Shown one piece after another: positions 58,516-64,000 of a DNA stretch of 64,000 bases. The position numbers and the translations under genes are program-made. Positions within the stretch are counted from its first letter, which is position 1; each line of letters begins with the position of its first letter. The stretch covers positions 1-64,000 of the forward strand of contig NZ_VUMD01000006.1 of NCBI RefSeq assembly GCF_009696375.1, in the 5' to 3' direction. Origin of the DNA: Clostridium porci. Its GTDB lineage: Bacteria; Bacillota; Clostridia; Lachnospirales; Lachnospiraceae. Below the pieces are notes generated by a model. The model ran no database searches. It was given only the letters and a program-made list of their open reading frames with translations, and was not told the DNA's origin.

Positions 58516-59481
58516 TTATTGGGTATACTCCCGCAGCTTCCTGCTCCGCTTCGGATTCCTAAGTTTTCGCAATGCTTTCACCTCAATCTGTCGGATGCGC
58601 TCTCTGGTGACGCCGTAGATCGCCCCCACTTCTTCCAGTGTTTTTGGCCGGTCGCCTCCAAGACCAAAACGATGGGAAATAACCTCGCTCTCTCGCTGGT
58701 TTAAGCAATCCGCCATCGTATCGCGCAAATCTTCTGCCAGGGCGTTCTGCATGGCTCTGTCTTCCGGTGTTTCGCTGTCCGCGGCAATGACATCACCCAA
58801 TACGGTGTCCTGATCTTCACCGATTGGCGTATCCAGCGATACCATAGACTGTGTCAAAGCACGTAAATGCAAGATCTTTGCCATGGTAAAGCCGGTTTCT
58901 TTCATGATCACTTCCATTTCGTCTGTGTCTGGCATTTGTGCGGCTGCACGCTCGGCCTTTTTGACACTCTGCATATCTTCCAGCAAATGAACCGGAATAC
59001 GAATGGTACGGCCCTGATCCATGATTGCTCTCTGAATCGACTGCTTAATCCACCATGTTGCATATGTAGTAAAACGCCAGCCAAGATCCGGATCGTATTT
59101 GTCCGCGGCTTTCATCAGACCAATAAATCCTTCCTGTACAATGTCGTCATACAGAAGTCCTTTGCCCTGGAAACGATTTGCAATCGACAGAACGTATCTC
59201 ATGTTGTGTTCGATTAACTTGTTTTTGGCTTCCTTAGCTTCCTCTTCGGAGCCATATTTTGCTGCCATACCGTATTCAAGTTCTTTCTCTTTGCTTAAAA
59301 GCGGGATGTGCGTAATATACCCTTGATAGAAGTCGGTTGGTACAACGCCTTCCATGACCGTCTCCTGGTCATCCGTTTCTTCTGTGTTATCCTCTATATC
59401 CTGATCAAAAAAAGAGTCCATGACCTCGTCATTCAGCTCTGGCTCTCTTAAGAAATCGTCTCGTTTCTTCTTTTTATCCAT
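58516..59481 (-). CDS. Primary-type (SigA/RpoD-like) sigma factor
   Basis: 321 aa. Region 2 is intact: EHNMRYVLSIANRFQGKGLL, DIVQEGFIGLMKAADKYDPD, WRFTTYATWWIKQSIQRAI; region 3 DQGRTIRIPVHLLEDM; region 4 ESEVISHRFGLGGDRPKTLE and helix-turn-helix GVTRERIRQIEVKALRKLRN. It lacks the long region 1.1 and has only a short acidic N-terminus, typical of alternative copies. Key region 4.2 residues are as in housekeeping SigA, so TTGACA-like -35 recognition is expected; region 2.4 changes could favour a modified -10. It has both a class 1 and a class 2 promoter. An element that carries its own sigma can direct host polymerase to its own promoters. Confidence 0.9.
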   Translation of the reverse strand: MDKKKKRDDFLREPELNDEVMDSFFDQDIEDNTEETDDQETVMEGVVPTDFYQGYITHIPLLSKEKELEYGMAAKYGSEEEAKEAKNKLIEHNMRYVLSIANRFQGKGLLYDDIVQEGFIGLMKAADKYDPDLGWRFTTYATWWIKQSIQRAIMDQGRTIRIPVHLLEDMQSVKKAERAAAQMPDTDEMEVIMKETGFTMAKILHLRALTQSMVSLDTPIGEDQDTVLGDVIAADSETPEDRAMQNALAEDLRDTMADCLNQRESEVISHRFGLGGDRPKTLEEVGAIYGVTRERIRQIEVKALRKLRNPKRSRKLREYTQ

Positions 59482-59514
59482 ATTCTCTAATCCTCAACTT
59501 TCTATGCTGCCTTA

Positions 59515-59543
59515 ATTATGGATTCCTCGATACTCTCTTTGGT
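59515..59543 (-). promoter_or_regulatory. Class 2 promoter of the sigma gene
   Basis: Minus strand: ACCAAAGAGA, 13 bases, CATAATTAAG; only 34 bases before the start codon. Confidence 0.6.
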
Positions 59544-59555
59544 TCTTTCCCTCTT

Positions 59556-59603
59556 ATTGTATTGATTTTTACGTCTTTTTACAAAATTTGAATGTTGCGG
59601 ATA
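59556..59603 (-). promoter_or_regulatory. Class 1 promoter of the sigma gene
   Basis: Minus strand: TATCCGCAA, 10 bases, TTGTAA, 17 bases, TACAAT; upstream of the class 2 promoter of the same gene. Confidence 0.75.
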
Positions 59604-59712
59604 TGAAAAAATATCTTATTACACCCCAAAACAAGGGAGGATCTGTATTTGACAACATGCATTTTTCTGTTTCACATTTTGTATGGAGGGTATCGTGTTT
59701 TTGTCTGATACA

Positions 59713-59718
59713 ATTATG
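59713..59718 (-). promoter_or_regulatory. CATAATT-type -10 upstream of the sigma region
   Basis: Minus strand TCATAATTG after the terminator at 59742; a transcript from here would cross the sigma promoters. I see no gene between 59604 and 59741. Confidence 0.35.
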
Positions 59719-59741
59719 AGGAGTTCATACGCAAAAAATGC

Positions 59742-59772
59742 AAAAAGAGAGTTCTGCAATAGAACTCTCTTA
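59742..59772 (-). terminator. Terminator after the 109-aa gene
   Basis: Perfect stem AAGAGAGTTCT/AGAACTCTCTT with a TTTTT tail. Confidence 0.9.
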
Positions 59773-59803
59773 AAGGATGATTGTTTTCCTGTTCACTTTG
59801 GGC

Positions 59804-60133
59804 TTATTCTGGATACGTGAGCCATACTTCGACGCCGGCAAAGAAGTATCTGCCGTTCTCCTGCTCCAACTCCTGATCTCCCAAAATCTTTGCAAAATGC
59901 TCTTTGAACCTTTCCAGTTCACCGCTTTCTTCCCACTCCGCGTACAGATCGCTTTCGATTAAGAATGTGGCGGAAGACTGTCCATTCGGCTCATCGATCC
60001 GCACGACATCCATATAGAATCCCGCAAATCTCTGAAGCAGGCTCTCCATATCTTCCTTCGTAATACCCTCTTCTCCAGGATACTGGATTCCGCAGACTCT
60101 TGCTGTTTCTTTTTCGTTTTTTTCTGTGTTCAT
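59804..60133 (-). CDS. 109-aa acidic protein, unknown
   Basis: AAAGGAG upstream of ATG 60133. MNTEKNEKETARVCGIQYPG, then MESLLQRFAGFYMDVVRIDE, ERFKEHFAKILGDQELEQEN and GRYFFAGVEVWLTYPE. Soluble alpha/beta; last gene of an operon of four small genes from 61618. No family recognised. Confidence 0.65.
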   Translation of the reverse strand: MNTEKNEKETARVCGIQYPGEEGITKEDMESLLQRFAGFYMDVVRIDEPNGQSSATFLIESDLYAEWEESGELERFKEHFAKILGDQELEQENGRYFFAGVEVWLTYPE

Positions 60134-60145
60134 CTTTTATCTCCT

Positions 60146-60433
60146 TTACAGTACCAATGCCAACAACTTTGGAATGAAGTCTTCCAAGGTCTCTTCTGAA
60201 AGCAGCTCCGGCCGCTTCACAACGTCAACGGTCTCATAGTTGTCACTGCAACAATCTTCGTCTTGCTTCTGTCCGATTATGTCCGTGACGGTTCCGTCTT
60301 CGACCAGAATCGTATGACACTGTCTTCCATCGCTGATATAGGCCAGAACACGACCGTATTCCAGATTTTTATAGTCCTGTCTTAACGCTTCGTATTCCTG
60401 GTCATCCTGCAGATGTAGTGTAATGTTAATCAT
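60146..60433 (-). CDS. 95-aa acidic protein, unknown
   Basis: ATG 60433 overlaps the stop of the gene before it by 8 bases, with GGAGGGAG ahead, so translation is coupled. MINITLHLQDDQEYEALRQD begins a beta strand then helix; later TVTDIIGQKQDEDCCSDNYE. No domain recognised. 12 bases from the next gene. Confidence 0.65.
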   Translation of the reverse strand: MINITLHLQDDQEYEALRQDYKNLEYGRVLAYISDGRQCHTILVEDGTVTDIIGQKQDEDCCSDNYETVDVVKRPELLSEETLEDFIPKLLALVL

Positions 60434-60608
60434 ACTCTCCCTCCTTATAGAGTTTCCCCTTATGTTTTGGATCTTTGTACCTCTGATCCGTATGCACTCG
60501 GGTTCCGGTATTCATTCCGGCAATCGGACCGCGTTTCTTCTGATTGTACTCTTTTAACGCTTTCTTTCCGCCCTTTTTCAGCAAACTGATTTTTAAGTTT
60601 TTATCCAT
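60426..60608 (-). CDS. 60-aa basic protein, unknown
   Basis: ATG 60608 with GAGGAGG upstream. Very basic: DKNLKISLLKKGGKKALKEY, NQKKRGPIAGMNTG, YKDPKHKGKLYKEGEYD. Probably binds nucleic acid, judged by charge only. Coupled by overlap to the 95-aa gene. Confidence 0.65.
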   Translation of the reverse strand: MDKNLKISLLKKGGKKALKEYNQKKRGPIAGMNTGTRVHTDQRYKDPKHKGKLYKEGEYD

Positions 60609-60625
60609 CAAACTTCCTCCTCATC

Positions 60626-61618
60626 TTAGACAGCGCAACTGGCTTCCATGGCGTTCTGGACACAACTTTTCAACAGACCTCGAATGGCAGGGTTTCGGAA
60701 TTCCAGCCAATGAACAATTTCCAAACTGTTTTTCGATGGCTTTCCTGTGTCTGCGAAATATTCGTTTCTGTATGTGTCTACCGGTACTCCATAGACGTTA
60801 CGCATCCGAGTATATGCATGATGCAGCACGCTATTGTGCAAGGCATTCGGGATACCTTCCAATACATCTTCGCGGAACGCCTGAACGCTGCGTGGATTTA
60901 CTCGATAAACCGGATCTTTTTCTCCGCGTTTTAACTTCAGAGACATCCCCAGATTCTTCTCTTCTATTTTTTCCGTCTTTTCCGGCAGGTGAACCACCTG
61001 TTTTCCTGTTAAGACATCTTTGCGTTTCTGATTCTCCGCCATCATTTTCTGGATTGCGGACATGGAATCAGCAATTCGACTTAATGCGGCTGCCTGTTCC
61101 TTCATGATTTCCATCTGATACAGCATGATCTTTCCCATTTGAGTCAGTGCGTCCTCGTTGACCGTACTCTTTGTGCTGGACGGTGTCTCCTTCTTTTCTG
61201 GCTCTGCCGTTTTTCCTGGATACAGGGCTTCCTTCACTTCTTCCTTGTGAAAAACACATTTGACAATCAGGAAGTAGTGTTTCTGTGCGCTTTCCGGTAA
61301 ACGCATTCCGATTTGCTCGCATCCTTTTTCGGTATACATTCGAATTCCCAGGTTTGGATTCCCAAAAATCTTCACTCCCATTGCCTGAGCCTCTTCCTCG
61401 CTGAGTTTGACTGTTTCAGAAGCCGGAATCAGTCGGCTGAAATTTTTGAAGTACGGAGCACAGGAAGGACATAATGTTTTAAGCTGTGAAACTGAAATCA
61501 CTTTTCCAGCTGTTGTATGCTGGCAAGGCTCCGTTTCTTTGCACAGTTCAAAAATCTCCTTTGTTACATCCTGGACCGTTATGTTTCTGACTTTTTCTTT
61601 CTTGTTCCCCTTTTGCAT
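60626..61618 (-). CDS. 330-aa coiled-coil protein, possible DNA-binding
   Basis: GAAGGAG upstream of ATG 61618. N-terminal part has CPSCAPYFKNFSRLIPASET and a KIFGNPNLGIRMYTEKGCEQIGMRL strand-rich stretch. A helical segment at about 155-210 (MGKIMLYQMEIMKEQAAALS, RIADSMSAIQKMMAENQKRK) looks like a coiled coil for oligomers. The C-terminal third is basic and helical (RSVQAFREDVLEGIPNALHN, YTRMRNVYGVPVDTYRNEYF). The middle and end recall phage antirepressor-type proteins in general plan, but I cannot name the family. First gene of the operon. Confidence 0.65.
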   Translation of the reverse strand: MQKGNKKEKVRNITVQDVTKEIFELCKETEPCQHTTAGKVISVSQLKTLCPSCAPYFKNFSRLIPASETVKLSEEEAQAMGVKIFGNPNLGIRMYTEKGCEQIGMRLPESAQKHYFLIVKCVFHKEEVKEALYPGKTAEPEKKETPSSTKSTVNEDALTQMGKIMLYQMEIMKEQAAALSRIADSMSAIQKMMAENQKRKDVLTGKQVVHLPEKTEKIEEKNLGMSLKLKRGEKDPVYRVNPRSVQAFREDVLEGIPNALHNSVLHHAYTRMRNVYGVPVDTYRNEYFADTGKPSKNSLEIVHWLEFRNPAIRGLLKSCVQNAMEASCAV

Positions 61619-61661
61619 GCTTTTGTCTCCTTCACTCTATGACTTTTTATGTTTCATGTCA

Positions 61662-61667
61662 ATTATG
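61662..61667 (-). promoter_or_regulatory. CATAATT-type -10 of the four-gene operon
   Basis: Minus strand CCATAATTGAC, 44 bases ahead of the 330-aa gene. Confidence 0.5.
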
Positions 61668-61676
61668 GATATCGAA

Positions 61677-61709
61677 AGAAAAAGAAGCCGCAAAATGCAG
61701 CTCCTTTTT
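61677..61709 (-). terminator. Terminator after the 200-aa gene
   Basis: Minus strand AGGAGCTGC, ATTTT, GCGGCTTCTTTTTC. Confidence 0.75.
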
Positions 61710-61730
61710 GAAATGAAAACGATACTTCAA

Positions 61731-62333
61731 TTACATGCAGACGCTTTCGCAAAATCGCTCTGCGTCACTTCCCAGCATGCATACGCCAAAATAAAGTTCT
61801 CTCGGTGTGGTTGTTTCGACGATCTGATAGGAACGTGGCTTTTTGAGAACGCACCAGCTATGCTGTCTCCAGACGCCGTCATCCGACATGGCATACCCGG
61901 TTGCAACGCCGAAGATGCCAGCATTGTAATAACGATTTGCCTGCCACAGATATGCAGAATTTTGGTGGCAACGACTTGCCTCGCCCCGCTTCATCCGCAC
62001 CTTTTTCTGGACTACCCAGATCTGTCCATATTCCATGAGATGATCAAGGTCCGGATCCTGTATCGGCAGACAAGCCTCTTCTCCGCCGATGGCCAACAGG
62101 GTGTCACGCAGCTTTAACATAGGCACTGCACGCGGCTCCAGTTCCCCTGTATAACCGGTGCCCCACCAGACTCCGTTCATCCACCGCTTCCAGTCTTCCT
62201 TGATTAGTCGGCAGTTTTCATGATACTGGACACCCTTTGACTTTTTTAAGAATGCCACCAGATCCTTTTTTGAGCGCACAGGCGTTTTCCCCATGCCCAT
62301 CTGCATCATGGCCTCTCTCAGGGTATCATGCAT
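61731..62333 (-). CDS. 200-aa protein with Cys-His-Glu pattern, unknown
   Basis: AAAGGAG upstream; start overlaps the macro-domain gene by 8 bases. The C-terminal half has RCHQNSAYLWQANRYYNAGI, GVATGYAMSDDGVWRQHSWC and YQIVETTTPRELYFGV. A Cys followed by Asn, later His-Ser-Trp and then Val-Glu-Thr recalls the Cys-His-acid order of papain/transglutaminase-like folds, so a peptidase or amidotransferase-like enzyme is possible; not proven. N-terminal part is basic (KTPVRSKKDLVAFLKKSKG). Confidence 0.6.
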   Translation of the reverse strand: MHDTLREAMMQMGMGKTPVRSKKDLVAFLKKSKGVQYHENCRLIKEDWKRWMNGVWWGTGYTGELEPRAVPMLKLRDTLLAIGGEEACLPIQDPDLDHLMEYGQIWVVQKKVRMKRGEASRCHQNSAYLWQANRYYNAGIFGVATGYAMSDDGVWRQHSWCVLKKPRSYQIVETTTPRELYFGVCMLGSDAERFCESVCM

Positions 62334-62874
62334 GGTTCTGCTCCTTTATCTCATCATACTCACAGACACAGATCTCAATGTCGGTCTCTCCGAAGACCTT
62401 TTTCAGAATCAGTTCCACATCTTCCCACTCACATCGGTCTCGGCCGCAGCCGATCTTGGAGATGGCCAGTTTCTGTTCGCCATGTTTCATCATCTCCTGA
62501 CAAACCACTTCCAGGGACTGCTGCATATTCTCTAAGTATCTCTGCGTAGTAATGCCGCGGCCTGCGTGCATCCATACCATTTTCTTGGTGAACATGTTGT
62601 AAATGACCTTTCCATTATGTACAACACGATACGGCCGCAGGCTGCCATTGCGGGTCTGATACTGCAATCGCTCTTCCTGTGAACCTGCATGGGCTGTCAT
62701 CGCCTTCTGCACGCCGGATACATAGGCTTTACACATTTCCTTTAATCCTGGGAACAGCTTTCGGTAGGCAATCACCACGCCGCTTCCCATCACGCAGTCC
62801 TCAGAAATACACTGAGCCTGCACATACTCCGAGTACTTTTTTGTCACGTCCCCATATTCAAAGAATAACTTCAT
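62326..62874 (-). CDS. Macro-domain protein
   Basis: 182 aa, AGGAGG upstream. MKLFFEYGDVTKKYSEYVQA, CISEDCVMGSGVVIAYRKLF and C-terminal AISKIGCGRDRCEWEDVELI are the classical macro-domain blocks that bind ADP-ribose; the GCGRDRCEW ending is like the TARG1/Poa1-type branch that removes ADP-ribose from proteins, nucleic acids or phosphate esters. In phages and plasmids such enzymes may undo host defence ADP-ribosylation. Partner in the operon: the Cys-His-Glu protein. Confidence 0.85.
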   Translation of the reverse strand: MKLFFEYGDVTKKYSEYVQAQCISEDCVMGSGVVIAYRKLFPGLKEMCKAYVSGVQKAMTAHAGSQEERLQYQTRNGSLRPYRVVHNGKVIYNMFTKKMVWMHAGRGITTQRYLENMQQSLEVVCQEMMKHGEQKLAISKIGCGRDRCEWEDVELILKKVFGETDIEICVCEYDEIKEQNHA

Positions 62875-62885
62875 TCTTTTTCCTC

Positions 62886-63227
62886 CTACCGTTGATTAAA
62901 TTTGTTCAGACTAAGATTCATTGATGTCATGCTATCTATTTCTTCCCAACGATTCTGAAAGGCATGCGGGAATTGTTCCGGCGCCTTCCCTTTTAACTGC
63001 TCGATGATCGAAAGCATGGCTGGTACTGTCATCTCTTGCGTGTAGTTTAATTCCGGATGATCTGGAAACAACAGATTTCTTGCAAAGAATCTGCCATCCT
63101 CCTCCATACGAATCTGCAGTGTGGTCACGTCATTGTCTACCTTGACGCAATGGTCCGGATCCATATACAGATACTGCAAAAGCGTTTGAATATTTTCGAA
63201 CGCAAACAAGGTCTCTTTGGTACGCAT
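62886..63227 (-). CDS. 113-aa protein, unknown
   Basis: ATG 63227 with GGGAGGAA five bases upstream; the longer frame to 63245 is less likely. MRTKETLFAFENIQTLLQYL then DVTTLQIRMEEDGRFFARNL and AMLSIIEQLKGKAPEQFPHA. Soluble. Lies between the HD protein and the macro-domain gene in one operon. No family recognised. Confidence 0.65.
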   Translation of the reverse strand: MRTKETLFAFENIQTLLQYLYMDPDHCVKVDNDVTTLQIRMEEDGRFFARNLLFPDHPELNYTQEMTVPAMLSIIEQLKGKAPEQFPHAFQNRWEEIDSMTSMNLSLNKFNQR

Positions 63228-63245
63228 CTCGTTTCCTCCCTGCAT

Positions 63246-64000
63246 TTACATGACGATGTTATTGTAGTCTGCGCGGTACACTCTTGCGTCCAGACCAAAC
63301 ACTCTTTCTGACATCGTGCCGGGCTCTAACTTGGTTTCCTCGTTTTCAAACTGCCACATTCTTGCATCGATCAAATCGATCTCATGCAGAAGCATTGCTT
63401 CCTTCATCGCCGGTACTACCGGAGAACTATACTCCAGCTTTCCGTGGTGAGCCAAAATACAATGCTTGAGCATGCGAATGTTTTCCATGGTATCCGGATC
63501 GAAACCACATGAGACTGCTGCCTTATTGATCATCTCAATTCCCATGACCAGGTGGCCATACAGAGCGCAGTCCGGAGTTACGGAAATGGCGCCAACTTCG
63601 CTCATTTCATACTCCTTGATTTTTGCCAGATCATGAAGGATCACGGCCGCAAACAAAATGTCGTTATTGACCGGATATACCTTCGCCAATGCCTGGGCAG
63701 ACTGAAGCATACGGTAGGTGTGATACAAAAGGCCCTTAAAGTAGTTATGGTGCATGCCGGAAGCAGCTGTCCAAGTTAGGAACTTTTCCAGATTATCATC
63801 GATGAGCTTTTTGGTCAGCTTTTTGATAACCGGATCCTTCATTGCTGCAATGGTCTGGAAGATCAGTTCCTCCGCCTCTTTCGTCTCAATCGGAGCGTGC
63901 GGCAGCAAATCTGCAATGGCAGCGTTGCTCGGTGTCCACTGCTTGAGTAAATAAGACTCCTGTTCGTTATAGATGCTTTTTTCAATTACGGCATCTAAAA
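63246..64000 (-). CDS. YhaM-like HD-domain 3'-5' exoribonuclease (5' end outside window)
   Basis: The frame is open to the window edge, 251 codons, so the CTG/TTG-type start at 63908 is only apparent. Upstream residues LKQWTPSNAAIADLLPHAPI join smoothly, and the YhaM family has the same text before its HD domain. HD motifs: MHHNYFKGLLYHTYRML (His pair), VILHDLAKIKEYE (HD), LKHCILAHHGKLEY and LLHEIDLIDARMWQFE. YhaM trims RNA and single-stranded DNA with an N-terminal OB domain, which would lie beyond 64000. On an element it could act in RNA or DNA processing. Confidence 0.85.
   Translation of the reverse strand, partial: LDAVIEKSIYNEQESYLLKQWTPSNAAIADLLPHAPIETKEAEELIFQTIAAMKDPVIKKLTKKLIDDNLEKFLTWTAASGMHHNYFKGLLYHTYRMLQSAQALAKVYPVNNDILFAAVILHDLAKIKEYEMSEVGAISVTPDCALYGHLVMGIEMINKAAVSCGFDPDTMENIRMLKHCILAHHGKLEYSSPVVPAMKEAMLLHEIDLIDARMWQFENEETKLEPGTMSERVFGLDARVYRADYNNIVM

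Noticed and set aside
1-64000. tRNA, rRNA, insertion sequences and cas genes
   Set aside because: Searched by eye for cloverleaf ends, rRNA blocks, transposase DDE text and Cas3/Cascade motifs; none found in the window.

Overview
The window reads as part of a large mobile element (conjugative plasmid, phage-plasmid or very large integrative conjugative element) from a gut-type clostridium, most likely Lachnospiraceae. Reasons: a Gram-positive type IV secretion set (VirB4, PrgI/VirB3, VirB6-like, two VirB2-like proteins, VirD4), class B sortase, clostridial choline-binding-like wall repeats, strong AGGAGG-type ribosome sites, moderate G+C, and element-borne copies of DnaG, RecD2, HU, a primary-type sigma factor, a cold-shock protein and RusA. 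No rRNA, tRNA or relaxase is seen. Almost every gene is on the minus strand; the clear exceptions are the gene at 55016-55630 and a candidate RNA at 29973-30113.

Layout. 1-17.4 kb: four tandem copies of a surface cassette, each with a small secreted wall-binding protein (A, about 277-284 aa) followed by a large adhesin (B). Only the fourth B gene (8171-15952, 2593 aa) looks complete; B2 and B3 are broken and B1 runs off the window. Two cassettes are preceded by a one-spacer type I-E-like CRISPR mini-array that has its own leader, promoter and terminator. 17.4-19.4 kb: an acetyltransferase, a type III toxin-antitoxin-like locus (two RNA repeats, terminator, nuclease-like gene) and a six-repeat degenerate I-E array. 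19.4-29.4 kb: RusA, a ParA-like protein, membrane paralogues, RecD2, a broken secreted protein, another acetyltransferase and a frameshifted HU gene. 29.4-30.3 kb: a gene-free, origin-like region with about eight copies of a 17-bp motif in both orientations and a structured RNA. 30.3-37.5 kb: conjugation genes and primase. 37.6-49.1 kb: two giant secreted wall proteins (2171 and 1584 aa). 49.2-54.8 kb: sortase B, VirD4, signal peptidase and an unknown 520-aa protein. 54.8-64 kb: a control region, cold-shock protein, wall-binding protein, sigma factor, small unknown genes, a macro-domain protein and a YhaM-like HD protein.

Regulation is the most striking thing seen. Two promoter classes recur. 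Class 1 has the box TATCCGCAA, then (nearly always) exactly 10 bases, a TTG-type -35, 17 bases and a TAYAAT -10. It precedes the four A genes, RecD2, HU, the sigma factor, a 39-aa Cys-rich gene and, on the plus strand, the gene at 55016. Class 2 has a -10 of the form CATAATTA; in nine cases a box beginning ACCAA lies in the -35 position at fixed spacing. It precedes the adhesins, conjugation operons, wall proteins and both CRISPR mini-arrays. The sigma gene carries both classes, and the class 1 box is clustered four times at 54806-54983. This suggests a two-tier element-specific programme: a regulator reading TATCCGCAA, followed by a second wave from CATAATTA promoters. The functional interpretation is inference; the motifs and spacings are read directly.
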